DNA of 64,000 nucleotides, taken from an uncultured Flavobacteriaceae bacterium. Its GTDB lineage: Bacteria; Bacteroidota; Bacteroidia; Flavobacteriales; Flavobacteriaceae. The notes under the pieces are model-generated. The model ran no database searches and was not told where the DNA came from. It saw only the letters and a program-made list of their open reading frames with translations. Made by a program: the position numbers and the translations under genes. Positions within the stretch are counted from its first letter, which is position 1. Every line of letters begins with the position of its first letter. Below are positions 18,264 to 28,061 of this stretch, in pieces. Location: assembly GCA_947493535.1 (NCBI GenBank), contig CANLRK010000003.1:248001-312000 (forward strand), given 5' to 3'.

Positions 18264-20123
18264 TTAGTTTTTCATCCATGCATTTCTTAAAACTACACGT
18301 TTGTCTGTAGCTGGTAACTCATCAGGAGCAAGCGTGTAGGTTTTACCCATAGGTTCAATTACCTTTCCTTCTAGTGTAATTGTTTCCCCTTCACGTTTAA
18401 CTACCATAGTAATATCATCATCAACTGACCATGCAAATGAGGCTCCTACTAAAGCTTGAATATTACTTAAGTTATACGCTGTACCGTTTATTGATACTAA
18501 GCGGTCGTTGGGTTTAACTCCTAATGTGGTTAAAAATGAGTTGGTTTCAGTTAAGAAAAATACTTCTTTAGTTTTTTGATCTACAGATATATATGGTGTT
18601 TGCATATCTTTAAGTAAGTAGCCAGTTTTAGCTTCTTTACTTTGCATGCTTAATCCTAGTTTTTTGAAAAATTCTGTGTAATTAATAGGTGTGTTTCCTA
18701 TTACATGCGTGTTGATAAATTTTCTTACTTCAGGGTAAGTTATAGCTGTAATATCATCAAATAAAATAGCGTCAATAAATGGTTTTTCAACACCGTATTT
18801 AGCTGATAGCTTTTTCATCATGGCCAAAACACCTTCTTGACCGTTACTCTCTTCACGGATAATTAAATCGATACACATTCCTATTAATGCTCCTTTTTCG
18901 TATACATTAGCATAGTTAGGTTTGTACGGATCTTTTAAAATGTTTTTACTCATTTCAGTAAAAGACATTTCATCATTATAACGTTTAGATCCTTTAATTT
19001 TTCCTAAGACTCTGTTGTAAAACTCATATTCATCAATAAGCCCTTGATTAACTTGGAAAAGATTAGCGAAATACTCGGTTACTCCTTCGTACATCCATAA
19101 ATGCTCAGACATTTCTGGGTTGCTATAGTCGAAATTATGAATTTCTTCTGAATGCACGCTTAATGGTGTTAAAATATGAAAAAACTCATGAGACACTACA
19201 TCTTTCATCGATTTTGCTAATGCTTGTGCTGGCATCATTTCAGGAAAAACAACAGTTGTAGAGGTATGGTGCTCCAAAGCTCCAAAGCCGTTGGCATCAT
19301 CTTTCATGGTTGACATGTACAGCAAAATTGCATATTTTTTTGTAGCATTTACATCACCTAAAAAATCTTTTTGAGCTTGCATCATTTTTTGCATGTCTTC
19401 TTTTAAATCGGCAGCTTTTAAAGTATTACTAGGAGAGTAAACACTTAAAAGAATTTCCATTTCCCCTATTTTAAAGCTAGCATTATTAGGCTCCGCATAC
19501 ATGATAGGGTTGTCAGTAACTTCAAAGTATCTTTTAGCGATAAAGGTATCTTTGTCGGTAGTAGGATCAATATCTATTAGAGATGTGTTCCCGGTAAGAT
19601 TTTCAGGATGAGAAATGTGTAGTGTGTATGGTAACTCCTGATGTTCTTTAAAATACCCTACAAAACCATGTAGGTTTAGCATAAAGTTTTTGCCTTCTAA
19701 AATATTGGTCCCAGCAGGAGAAAACACATCATGAGTGTTTTCAATATCATACGTATCGTTTACCCAGTATGTTACAGTGCTAAGTTTTTTAGCATTGTCA
19801 ATTTTCCAAGAGTTATCATCAGTGTGAGTTACGGTTAATTCATTTCCGTTAGCATCTAAGGCTTTAAAGTCTTCAATGTATTTTCCGTAGTTGTCGGTAG
19901 AATATGTTCCTGGTACGGTTTTAGGAATGTGAAAAGTTGCTGTTGTAGAAGTAAACCCTATAGGATTCATAACTACTTTTACTTTGTCGTCAACTACATT
20001 TTTTAAGTCGATGTTTACAGTGGTTGCTGTAGCTAATTTTTTTTCGGAGGTAGATGCTGTTTGTTGTGTTTTACAGGCTACTAAAAAAGCTAGCGACATT
20101 ACAGCAAGACTAATTTTTCTCAT
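18264..20123 (-). CDS. M61 family peptidase lipoprotein with PDZ domain
   Basis: Lipobox AFLVAC; HEFFHILTPLSVHSEEI zinc motif; EGVTEYFANL; C-terminal PDZ GVKPNDRLVSINGTAY. Confidence 0.9.
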   Translation of the reverse strand: MRKISLAVMSLAFLVACKTQQTASTSEKKLATATTVNIDLKNVVDDKVKVVMNPIGFTSTTATFHIPKTVPGTYSTDNYGKYIEDFKALDANGNELTVTHTDDNSWKIDNAKKLSTVTYWVNDTYDIENTHDVFSPAGTNILEGKNFMLNLHGFVGYFKEHQELPYTLHISHPENLTGNTSLIDIDPTTDKDTFIAKRYFEVTDNPIMYAEPNNASFKIGEMEILLSVYSPSNTLKAADLKEDMQKMMQAQKDFLGDVNATKKYAILLYMSTMKDDANGFGALEHHTSTTVVFPEMMPAQALAKSMKDVVSHEFFHILTPLSVHSEEIHNFDYSNPEMSEHLWMYEGVTEYFANLFQVNQGLIDEYEFYNRVLGKIKGSKRYNDEMSFTEMSKNILKDPYKPNYANVYEKGALIGMCIDLIIREESNGQEGVLAMMKKLSAKYGVEKPFIDAILFDDITAITYPEVRKFINTHVIGNTPINYTEFFKKLGLSMQSKEAKTGYLLKDMQTPYISVDQKTKEVFFLTETNSFLTTLGVKPNDRLVSINGTAYNLSNIQALVGASFAWSVDDDITMVVKREGETITLEGKVIEPMGKTYTLAPDELPATDKRVVLRNAWMKN

Positions 20124-20290
20124 TTTTAATTTTTTGTTTAGAACATAAGACTAAAGAACAGCAAATTCGTTACACTATATGTGTTGTTTTTAACAAAAGA
20201 TTATATTTTTAGGTGCAAAATTATTAGTTATTGATGTGTTTTGTTGTGTAATATTTTCAAGTATATTTATCCTGGTTAAAAAATAACTTT

Positions 20291-21280
20291 ATGCAACTAT
20301 CTATTGTTATTGTAAATTATAATGTACGTTACTTTTTAGAGTTGTGTCTTAAAAGTGTATACGCAGCAATAACAGAAATTAATGCTGAGGTTATTGTGGT
20401 GGACAACAATTCATCTGACGATAGTTGCGCAATGGTAAAGCAATTGTTTCCTGAAGTATGCTTATTGGCTAATAAAGAGAATTTAGGTTTTTCCAAAGCA
20501 AATAATCAAGGCGTTGCAGTTGCAAAAGGAGAGTATGTTTGCATACTAAATCCAGATACAGTAGTGGCAGAAGATACTTTTGTAAAATTACTACAATTTT
20601 CAACGTTAAAAAATAAGTTAGGTATAGTAAGTTGTAAACTTATAGATGGAGCAGGAGTTTTTTTGCCCGAAAGCAAGCGAAATGTACCTACACCTAAAAT
20701 AGCTGTTCAAAAGCTATTAGGGATAACTAAAGAGTATTATGTAAATTCTATTTCTGATACAGCAATAGCCAAAGTGCCAGTTTTTGTTGGAGCTTTTATG
20801 TGGTTAAAACGTGAAGTGTATTGTAGGGTAGGAGGGTTTGATGAGCAGTATTTTATGTATGGTGAAGATATTGATTTGTCGTATAGTGTTTTAAATGCGG
20901 GGTATAATAATTATTATTTTGGACAAACAACAATAATTCACTTTAAAGGGGAAAGTACGCTTAAAGATGCGGTATATGCAAAACGGTTTTATGGAGCCAT
21001 GCAATTGTTTTATAAAAAGTATTATGCCAGCAATTTTTTGTTTGATATGCTAGTTAGAGTCGGACTTAAACTTATTCCTTTGGTTACGATGTTTACTAAA
21101 GAAGATGAAGTTGTACAACGACCAGAAAAAACACTTGAAACTACAAAATTAAGTTTTAAAAAAATAATAGAGTTGTTCGAAATACAAGACTTTTACTATA
21201 AAATACATTTAAAAAACTCAAAGTTTTCCATTGGAAGCAAAAGCTCTAAATCTAGAGGGGAAGTAGTTTTTGTAGACTAA
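20291..21280 (+). CDS. Family 2 glycosyltransferase
   Basis: LSIVIVNYNVRYFLELCLKSV, VVDNNSSDDS, NPDTVV, GGFDEQYFMYGEDIDLSYSV. Confidence 0.93.
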   Translation: MQLSIVIVNYNVRYFLELCLKSVYAAITEINAEVIVVDNNSSDDSCAMVKQLFPEVCLLANKENLGFSKANNQGVAVAKGEYVCILNPDTVVAEDTFVKLLQFSTLKNKLGIVSCKLIDGAGVFLPESKRNVPTPKIAVQKLLGITKEYYVNSISDTAIAKVPVFVGAFMWLKREVYCRVGGFDEQYFMYGEDIDLSYSVLNAGYNNYYFGQTTIIHFKGESTLKDAVYAKRFYGAMQLFYKKYYASNFLFDMLVRVGLKLIPLVTMFTKEDEVVQRPEKTLETTKLSFKKIIELFEIQDFYYKIHLKNSKFSIGSKSSKSRGEVVFVD

Positions 21281-21365
21281 TTTTGTTGTTTAAATCTTAA
21301 GTAAATCTATTTTTATTTATTAAATTCGCACACTAAAATTAGTAATTCACGTATATTTTAAGAAT

Positions 21366-22670
21366 ATGGCAAAGTTTGAATTAAAACTTCCGAAAATGGG
21401 AGAGAGTGTTGCAGAAGCAACCATAACATCGTGGTTAAAAGAAGTTGGTGATACCATTGAAATGGACGAGCCAGTTTTAGAAATAGCAACCGATAAAGTT
21501 GATTCTGAAGTGCCTTCTGAAGTAGATGGTGTGCTTACAGAAATTCTTTTTAATGTAGATGATGTTGTAGAGGTAGGGCAAACAATAGCAATTATAGAGA
21601 CTGAAGGGCAAGCAAGTGTAGCTACTCCTAAAACTACTGAAGCACCTGCTGAAGTAGTTGCAATTGAAAAAACAATTGTAGAAGCCAAGGAAGCTGTTAC
21701 GCCGGTAGCCGATTTTTCAGACTCTGACAGGTTTTATTCTCCTTTAGTTAAAAATATAGCAAAAGAAGAGGGAATTTCGTTAGCGGAATTAGAAACTATT
21801 ACTGGAACAGGTAAAGAAGGAAGGGTTACTAAAAATGATATGTTAAGTTACCTAAAAACTAGAGGTAGCAAACCAACTGTTACTGAAACACCAAAAGTAG
21901 CAACTCCTGTTAAAAAAGAAGCGCCTAAAGCTCCAGTTAAAACAGCAGTAGCATTGCAAGAAGGTGATGAAGTAATAGCTATGTCAAGAATGCGTAAGCT
22001 TATTTCAGGACATATGGTCAATTCAGTACAAACATCAGCGCACGTACAATCATTTGTTGAGTGTGATGTAACTAATATATGGAATTGGCGTGCAAAAGTG
22101 AAAGACGCTTTCCAGAAAAGAGAAGGTGAAAAACTTACTTTTACTCCAATTTTTATGGAGGCTGTAGCACATGCACTTAAAAAATATCCAGGAATGAATG
22201 TTTCTGTTGATGGCGATAATATCATACAGCGCAAAAATATCAATTTAGGTATGGCAGCAGCTTTACCTGATGGAAATTTAATAGTTCCTGTAATAAAAAA
22301 TGCCGATCAATTGAATCTTGTTGGTATGGCAAAAGCTGTTAATAACTTAGCTAATAATGCCAGAGCAGGGAAGTTAGCGCCAGATGATATTCAAGGTGGA
22401 ACATATACCGTAACTAACGTAGGTAATTTTGGTAGTATTATGGGTACACCAATTATCAACCAACCCCAAGTAGGTATTTTAGCTTTAGGTTCAATTCGTA
22501 AAACTCCAGCAGTTATAGAAACTCCAGAAGGTGATTTTATAGGAATTCGTATGAAAATGTATTTATCACATTCTTATGATCATAGAGTTATTGACGGAGC
22601 CTTAGGTGGAATGTTTGCGAAAGCCGTAGCTGACTATTTAGAAGCTTGGGATGTAAATAGGGAATTTTAA
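21366..22670 (+). CDS. Dihydrolipoamide acyltransferase (2-oxo acid dehydrogenase E2)
   Basis: Lipoyl domain EIATDKVDSEVPSEVDG; PSBD VKNIAKEEGISLAELETITGTGKEGRVTKNDM; catalytic YLSHSYDHRVIDGALGG. Confidence 0.95.
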   Translation: MAKFELKLPKMGESVAEATITSWLKEVGDTIEMDEPVLEIATDKVDSEVPSEVDGVLTEILFNVDDVVEVGQTIAIIETEGQASVATPKTTEAPAEVVAIEKTIVEAKEAVTPVADFSDSDRFYSPLVKNIAKEEGISLAELETITGTGKEGRVTKNDMLSYLKTRGSKPTVTETPKVATPVKKEAPKAPVKTAVALQEGDEVIAMSRMRKLISGHMVNSVQTSAHVQSFVECDVTNIWNWRAKVKDAFQKREGEKLTFTPIFMEAVAHALKKYPGMNVSVDGDNIIQRKNINLGMAAALPDGNLIVPVIKNADQLNLVGMAKAVNNLANNARAGKLAPDDIQGGTYTVTNVGNFGSIMGTPIINQPQVGILALGSIRKTPAVIETPEGDFIGIRMKMYLSHSYDHRVIDGALGGMFAKAVADYLEAWDVNREF

Positions 22671-22691
22671 AAAGAACTATATTATATTTAT

Positions 22692-22728
22692 AAAAAAGCG
22701 CACTATTTTTATGGTGCGCTTTTTTTAT
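22692..22728. terminator. Bidirectional terminator between convergent genes
   Basis: aaaaaagcgcac-tatttttat-ggtgcgctttttt. Confidence 0.8.
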
Positions 22729-23069
22729 AATTTCTTTTTAGATTGTTGTAGTTTGTATAACTCAAGCCTATCATCATAGTATAATTCATATTTAAGTTTT
22801 AAGCCTACATTGCTACGTTTAACTAATGTGGTTAAAAGTATCGTGTCCTTTGCTTTAATAGTAGAGTAGATGGGTTTAAAAGTTTTTCGTCTAAAACCAG
22901 AGCCGTTTAGTTGTGTTAACAGCTGTTTGGTGTTTTCTGTATGATTAACAGCGTATAATTTAATGTTATGTTTTGTTTTTTCTTGTATTACAGTAATAGC
23001 TCCTGTGTTTTGAGAAAAACAACACACAGAAAAAATAATAAAACATGTTAGAAGCGTAAAACCTTTCAT
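22725..23069 (-). CDS. Small secreted protein of unknown function
   Basis: 114 aa with signal peptide MKGFTLLTCFIIFSVCCFSQ. Confidence 0.7.
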   Translation of the reverse strand: MKGFTLLTCFIIFSVCCFSQNTGAITVIQEKTKHNIKLYAVNHTENTKQLLTQLNGSGFRRKTFKPIYSTIKAKDTILLTTLVKRSNVGLKLKYELYYDDRLELYKLQQSKKKL

Positions 23070-23167
23070 AAAAATAAATTTAATAAGTAGTTAAACTTCT
23101 TGATGAATAGAAAAGGAAGCATTTTAAAGATAATGATTTTTTGACTATTATCTACTAAAATACATTG

Positions 23168-23175
23168 TATATTTG
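23168..23175 (+). promoter_or_regulatory. -7 box TATATTTG upstream of the exonuclease gene
   Basis: TAnnTTTG consensus about 20 nt upstream of the CDS. Confidence 0.5.
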
Positions 23176-23188
23176 TGGATAAATAATA

Positions 23189-23968
23189 ATGATAATGGAG
23201 TTAAAGCTACATAAGCCTATTTGTTTTTTCGATTTAGAAACTACTGGAATTCAGGTTTCTAAAGATAGAATTGTTGAAATAGCAATTTTAAAAGTTTATC
23301 CAAACGGAAATAAAGAAAGTAAAACATGGTTGGTAAATCCTGAAATGAAAATTCCAGAAGCAACAATAGCCGTACACGGAATTACCAATGAGAAAGTTGC
23401 CAATGAACCTACATTTAAAGAGTTAGCTCCTACTATTTATAATATGATTAAAGATGCGGATTTGGCAGGGTTTAACTCAGACCGTTTTGATATTCCGTTG
23501 TTAGCCGAAGAAATGTTGCGAGCAGATATTGATTTTGATATGAAAAATATGGCTACTGTAGATGTACAAACCATATTTCATAAAAAGGAACAACGTACGC
23601 TAAGTGCAGGTTATAAGTTTTATTGTGGAAAAGAACTTGATGGGGCTCATTCGGCATCGGTAGATACACAGGCTACTTATGAAATATTGCTAGCGCAATT
23701 AGAGCGTTATCCCGACCTGGAAAACTCAGTCAAAAGCTTAAGTGAGTTTAGTACACGTAAAAAGAATGCAGATTTTGCTGGATTTATAATTTATAATGAG
23801 GAGGGGAAAGAAGTTTTTAGTTTTGGAAAACATAAAGGAAAATTAGTGTCAGAGGTGTTACAAAATGAGCCAGGATATTACAGCTGGATTCAAAATGCAG
23901 ATTTTCCACTGTACACTAAAAAAGTGCTTACATCAATTAAACTGCGTCAACTAACCAATAAATTTTAA
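23189..23968 (+). CDS. 3'-5' exonuclease, DnaQ/epsilon-like DEDD family
   Basis: CFFDLETTGIQVSKDRIVEIAI, AVHGITNEKV, GFNSDRFDIPLL, GAHSASVDTQATYEIL. Confidence 0.92.
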   Translation: MIMELKLHKPICFFDLETTGIQVSKDRIVEIAILKVYPNGNKESKTWLVNPEMKIPEATIAVHGITNEKVANEPTFKELAPTIYNMIKDADLAGFNSDRFDIPLLAEEMLRADIDFDMKNMATVDVQTIFHKKEQRTLSAGYKFYCGKELDGAHSASVDTQATYEILLAQLERYPDLENSVKSLSEFSTRKKNADFAGFIIYNEEGKEVFSFGKHKGKLVSEVLQNEPGYYSWIQNADFPLYTKKVLTSIKLRQLTNKF

Positions 23969-23972
23969 TCAA

Positions 23973-24584
23973 ATGAAATTAATTTGTATTGGTCGTAATT
24001 ATACAGAGCATATTGAAGAATTGGCAAATGAAAAGCCTACAGATCCGGTAGTATTTTTAAAACCAGATACAGCAATATTATTAAAAAAGCAACCGTTTTT
24101 CATACCTGACTTTAGTAACGATGTACACCATGAAGTTGAGGTTTTAATCAAGATATGTAAAGTGGGGAAATATATTGACGCTAAATTTGCTCATAAATAT
24201 TATAATGAGATTGGTTTAGGAATTGATTTTACGGCAAGAGATTTACAAGCAAAATTAAAAGCTAAAGGTTTGCCATGGGAGAAAGCAAAAAGTTTTGATG
24301 GAGCTGCTGTTATAGGTAGTTGGGTGTCAAAAGAAAAATTTACGTCAGTTAATGAACTTAATTTCTCTTTAGAGAAAAACGGGAAAAAGGTTCAAGTAGG
24401 AAACACGGCAAATATGTTATGGAAAATAGATGAAATTATAGCTTATGTGTCTCAATATTTTACATTGAAAATTGGAGATGTTATTTTTACAGGTACACCG
24501 TCAGGAGTAGGTAAAGTGGCTATAAATGATTGTTTAGAAGGGTTTTTAGAAAATGAGAAATTATTTTCAATACGAGTTAAATAA
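23973..24584 (+). CDS. Fumarylacetoacetate hydrolase family protein
   Basis: CIGRNYTEHIEELANEKPTDPVVFLKPDTA, HHEVEVLIKI, GIDFTARDLQ, GDVIFTGTPSGVG. Confidence 0.92.
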   Translation: MKLICIGRNYTEHIEELANEKPTDPVVFLKPDTAILLKKQPFFIPDFSNDVHHEVEVLIKICKVGKYIDAKFAHKYYNEIGLGIDFTARDLQAKLKAKGLPWEKAKSFDGAAVIGSWVSKEKFTSVNELNFSLEKNGKKVQVGNTANMLWKIDEIIAYVSQYFTLKIGDVIFTGTPSGVGKVAINDCLEGFLENEKLFSIRVK

Positions 24585-24586
24585 CT

Positions 24587-24928
24587 ATGGAGGTAAATTA
24601 TAAACTGGATAAGGTGAAAGAATTAGCTGCTGGCGACGAGGGTTTTGTTGTGGCTATAGCAAGTGCTTTTTTAGAAGAAGTTCCCGAAGCAGTTATTCAA
24701 ATAGGTAAAGGGCTAGCTGAAAAGGATTTTCAAAAAGTATATCAAAACGCTCATAAAATTAAACCTACGATACAGTTGTTTGACATACCTGTTTATAATG
24801 ATGTTATTGTTTTGCAAGATTGGGGTAAGTTTGAACAAGAAGAAAAAAATGTATTGCCAACCTTTGAGCGAGTGTCAATTGTGGTGAAAAATGTAGTTGC
24901 GGAATTAAAATCAGACTTTAAGTTGTAA
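24587..24928 (+). CDS. Stand-alone Hpt-like protein
   Basis: 113 aa helical protein with QNAHKIKPTIQLF resembling the Hpt phosphotransfer His motif. Confidence 0.65.
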   Translation: MEVNYKLDKVKELAAGDEGFVVAIASAFLEEVPEAVIQIGKGLAEKDFQKVYQNAHKIKPTIQLFDIPVYNDVIVLQDWGKFEQEEKNVLPTFERVSIVVKNVVAELKSDFKL

Positions 24929-24929
24929 A

Positions 24930-26177
24930 ATGAGAGCCGAAATTATTACCATTGGTGATGAAATTCTAATAGGACAAATTGTCGACACTAATTCTGAATT
25001 TATAGCTAAAGAGCTTAATAAAATAGGGGTTTCTGTTTATCAAATTTCTTCAATACAAGATAATGAAACACATATTACAAACGCTATTAAAGAAGCAGAG
25101 TCGCGTGCTGATATTATTATAATTACAGGTGGGTTAGGACCAACAAAAGATGACGTAACAAAACATACTTTATGTGCTTATTTTGACGATGTTTTAGAGC
25201 AAAATGATACGGTTTTAGAGCATGTAATTAATTTGTTGACACATAAAAATATACCTGTTTCAAATATAAACAAGCAACAAGCCTTAGTGCCTTCAAAAGC
25301 ACAAGTGTTATATAATGGGTATGGTACAGCACCTGGGATGTATTTTACAAAAGATACTAAAACAATTATTTCTCTACCAGGGGTACCTTACGAAATGAAA
25401 TCAATTTTAGCAAATGAGGTCATTCCTAAATTAGTTAAAAGGTATAAAACTCCTCATATTTTACATAAAACAATAATAACACAAGGACTTCCTGAAAGTG
25501 TTTTGGCTACTACTATATCAGATTGGGAAATTCAATTACCTAAGCATGTTAAGCTTGCGTATTTACCAAGTGTCAATGTAGTGAAATTACGACTGTCTGC
25601 TATTGGAAACAATAAAACAGTTTTAGTGCAACAAATTGAAAAAGAGGTGAATAAAGTGTTACAGATAATAGGGGATGATGTAATCGGTTTTGATGAGGAT
25701 TCGCCAGAGCTTGCAATAAAGAGAATGCTTTTGGATCAACAAAAAACATTAGCTTTGGCTGAGAGTTGTACTGGAGGAGCAATTGCCGCAACTATTACTC
25801 AGCAAGAAGGAGTTTCTGGATTTTTTAAAGGAGGTATGGTAACTTATCAAACAGAAACTAAAACATCTATGTTAGGAATTTCAAAAGAAATTATTGAAGA
25901 GAACTCAGTAGTAAGCGAAACCGTCGCTCATCAGATGGCTTTAAAAGTTCAGCAAAAGTTTAAATCTGATTACGCTATAGCAACAACAGGTAATGCTGGG
26001 CCAACTAAAGGCGATTCTGATGCTGATATTGGTACGGTATATATAGCTGTAGCTACACCTGATAAAGTAGTAGTGCAAGACTTTAATTTTGGAACGGATA
26101 GAGAAAGGGTTATTGAGCGAGCAAAGAACAAGGCTTTTGAGATGTTGCGTAAAGAATTATTGACTACACAAGTATAG
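24930..26177 (+). CDS. cinA: CinA family protein (MocF-like plus PncC-like domains)
   Basis: AEIITIGDEILIGQIVDTNSEFIAKEL, TGGLGPTKDDVTK, SLPGVPYEM, LALAESCTGGAIAATIT. Confidence 0.94.
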   Translation: MRAEIITIGDEILIGQIVDTNSEFIAKELNKIGVSVYQISSIQDNETHITNAIKEAESRADIIIITGGLGPTKDDVTKHTLCAYFDDVLEQNDTVLEHVINLLTHKNIPVSNINKQQALVPSKAQVLYNGYGTAPGMYFTKDTKTIISLPGVPYEMKSILANEVIPKLVKRYKTPHILHKTIITQGLPESVLATTISDWEIQLPKHVKLAYLPSVNVVKLRLSAIGNNKTVLVQQIEKEVNKVLQIIGDDVIGFDEDSPELAIKRMLLDQQKTLALAESCTGGAIAATITQQEGVSGFFKGGMVTYQTETKTSMLGISKEIIEENSVVSETVAHQMALKVQQKFKSDYAIATTGNAGPTKGDSDADIGTVYIAVATPDKVVVQDFNFGTDRERVIERAKNKAFEMLRKELLTTQV

Positions 26178-26256
26178 TGTTTTGTAGCGTTTTACTTTGT
26201 TTAAGCAAATAAAATAGAGTAAAAGAAAAAATACTTAAAATATTTTAGAAATTTTC

Positions 26257-26287
26257 TTTGTGTAATTGAAGAAAAGACTTAAATTTG
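26257..26287 (+). promoter_or_regulatory. Promoter TTTG-N19-TAAATTTG for the rpmB operon
   Basis: Exact match to Bacteroidota -33/-7 consensus with 19-nt spacer. Confidence 0.75.
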
Positions 26288-26320
26288 CACCTCGTTTAGA
26301 AATAACTAAAGAAAGTAGAA

Positions 26321-26560
26321 ATGTCAAGAGTTTGTGAACTTACTGGAAAAAAAGCAATGGTTGGGAATAATGTTTCTCACGCATTGAATAGAACAAAGCG
26401 TAAATTTAACGCTAATTTAATTAAGAAGCGTTTTTATATTCCAGAAGAGGATAAGTGGATTACATTAAAAGTTTCTGCTGCTGCATTAAAAACTATCAAC
26501 AAAAAAGGTATTGCTGCAGTGCTTAAAGATGCTAGAGCAAAAGGGTTTTTGAACAAGTAG
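26321..26560 (+). CDS. rpmB: 50S ribosomal protein L28
   Basis: [33 protein letters not shown]. Confidence 0.97.
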   Translation: MSRVCELTGKKAMVGNNVSHALNRTKRKFNANLIKKRFYIPEEDKWITLKVSAAALKTINKKGIAAVLKDARAKGFLNK

Positions 26561-26585
26561 TTTAAAGTTTTAAAAGACAAGAGAA

Positions 26586-26768
26586 ATGGCAAAGAAAGGT
26601 AATAGAATCCAGGTAATTTTAGAATGTACAGAACACAAAGCTTCAGGACAAGCTGGAACTTCAAGGTACATTACAACAAAAAATAAAAAGAACACTCCAG
26701 ATAGATTAGAGATAAAGAAATTTAACCCTATCTTAAAAAGGATGACTGTTCATAAAGAAATTAAATAA
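26586..26768 (+). CDS. rpmG: 50S ribosomal protein L33
   Basis: [48 protein letters not shown]. Confidence 0.96.
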   Translation: MAKKGNRIQVILECTEHKASGQAGTSRYITTKNKKNTPDRLEIKKFNPILKRMTVHKEIK

Positions 26769-26776
26769 ATTTAGTC

Positions 26777-26929
26777 ATGGCAAAGAAATCAGTAGCAACG
26801 TTACAAACAGGATCTAAAAGATTAAGTAAGGCAGTTAAAATGGTGAAGTCTCCTAAAACAGGAGCGTATACTTTTGTCGAGGCTGTAATGCAACCAGAAT
26901 TAGTTAAAGACTGGTTAGCTAAAAAATAA
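26777..26929 (+). CDS. DUF4295 small basic protein (50 aa; absent from the supplied ORF track)
   Basis: Read directly: MAKKSVATLQTGSKRLSKAVKMVKSPKTGAYTFVEAVMQPELVKDWLAKK*; 8 nt after rpmG. Confidence 0.9.
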   Translation: MAKKSVATLQTGSKRLSKAVKMVKSPKTGAYTFVEAVMQPELVKDWLAKK

Positions 26930-26952
26930 TTTTTTAGTTATTATACATAGTT

Positions 26953-26987
26953 AAGCTACTTTCTATTTTAAGAAAGTAGCTTTTTGT
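26953..26987 (+). terminator. Intrinsic terminator of the rpmB-rpmG-DUF4295 operon
   Basis: agctactttct-attttaa-gaaagtagctttttg. Confidence 0.8.
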
Positions 26988-27035
26988 GTTTACTGACAAT
27001 ATTTCATTAATCATTTTTTGGCTACCTTTTTGGTA

Positions 27036-27043
27036 TACATTTG
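27036..27043 (+). promoter_or_regulatory. -7 box TACATTTG upstream of ftsY
   Basis: TAnnTTTG consensus. Confidence 0.5.
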
Positions 27044-27062
27044 TTGTTATAAAAAATAAAGT

Positions 27063-28016
27063 ATGAGTTTTTTTAAAAAGATATTTTCTAAAGAGAAAAA
27101 AGAAACTTTAGATAAAGGGTTAGAGAAAACAAAAACTTCTTTTCTATCTAAGTTAAGTAAAGCTGTCGCTGGAAAATCTAAGGTAGATGATGATGTGTTA
27201 GATAACCTAGAAGAGGTTTTAGTATCAAGTGATGTTGGTGTTAACACAACACTTAAAGTAATTGATCGTATTGAAGCTCGTATAGCAAAGGACAAATATT
27301 TGGGTACAGAAGAACTCAATAAAATTTTGCGAGAAGAAATAGCAGCGCTATTATCAGAAACAAATTCAGGAGAAGATAAAGACTTTAGTGTACCCGCAAC
27401 CAAGAAACCTTACGTGTTAATGGTGGTAGGGGTAAATGGAGTAGGTAAAACTACAACCATAGGTAAATTAGCATATCAATTTAAAAATCAAGGTTTAAAA
27501 GTAGTTTTAGGAGCGGCGGATACTTTTAGAGCTGCTGCCATTGATCAATTGCAAGTGTGGGCAGATAGAGTAGATGTACCTATTGTAAAACAAGCTATGG
27601 GAAGTGATCCTGCTTCAGTTGCTTTTGATACTTTAGAGTCTGGAGTTGCTCAAGATGCTGATGTAATTATTATTGATACAGCGGGAAGATTGCATAATAA
27701 AGTTAACTTAATGAATGAGCTAACTAAAATTAAGCGAGTAATGCAAAAAGTAGTAGGTGATGCTCCACACGATGTTTTATTGGTGTTAGACGGTTCTACA
27801 GGACAAAATGCTTTTGAACAAGCAAAGCAGTTTACAGCTGCTACAGAGGTTACTTCATTAGCTGTTACAAAATTAGATGGTACTGCTAAAGGTGGTGTGG
27901 TAATTGGAATTTCTGACCAATTTCAAATACCGGTTAAATATATTGGAGTTGGTGAAGGAATTGACGATTTACAAGTGTTTAATAAGTATGAGTTTGTCGA
28001 TTCATTTTTTAAATAA
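27063..28016 (+). CDS. ftsY: Signal recognition particle receptor FtsY
   Basis: VVGVNGVGKTTTIGKLA, GAADTFRAAAIDQL, IIDTAGRLHNK, VTKLDGTAKGGVV. Confidence 0.97.
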   Translation: MSFFKKIFSKEKKETLDKGLEKTKTSFLSKLSKAVAGKSKVDDDVLDNLEEVLVSSDVGVNTTLKVIDRIEARIAKDKYLGTEELNKILREEIAALLSETNSGEDKDFSVPATKKPYVLMVVGVNGVGKTTTIGKLAYQFKNQGLKVVLGAADTFRAAAIDQLQVWADRVDVPIVKQAMGSDPASVAFDTLESGVAQDADVIIIDTAGRLHNKVNLMNELTKIKRVMQKVVGDAPHDVLLVLDGSTGQNAFEQAKQFTAATEVTSLAVTKLDGTAKGGVVIGISDQFQIPVKYIGVGEGIDDLQVFNKYEFVDSFFK

Positions 28017-28030
28017 ATAAAGGAAATGAT

Positions 28031-28061
28031 AAAAAAAGAGTACAGATTGTACTCTTTTTTT
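28031..28061. terminator. Bidirectional terminator
   Basis: aaaaaaagagtac-agatt-gtactcttttttt. Confidence 0.85.

Noticed and set aside
21347-22243. Antisense ORFs (113 and 131 aa) opposite the E2 acyltransferase gene
   Set aside because: Low-complexity Ser/Thr-rich or incoherent sequence mirroring a well-supported E2 CDS; typical shadow ORFs.
23174-23182. Single TGTGGATAA (perfect DnaA-box complement) upstream of the exonuclease gene
   Set aside because: Only one box seen, and it overlaps the TATATTTG promoter; no cluster or AT-rich unwinding element to support an origin.
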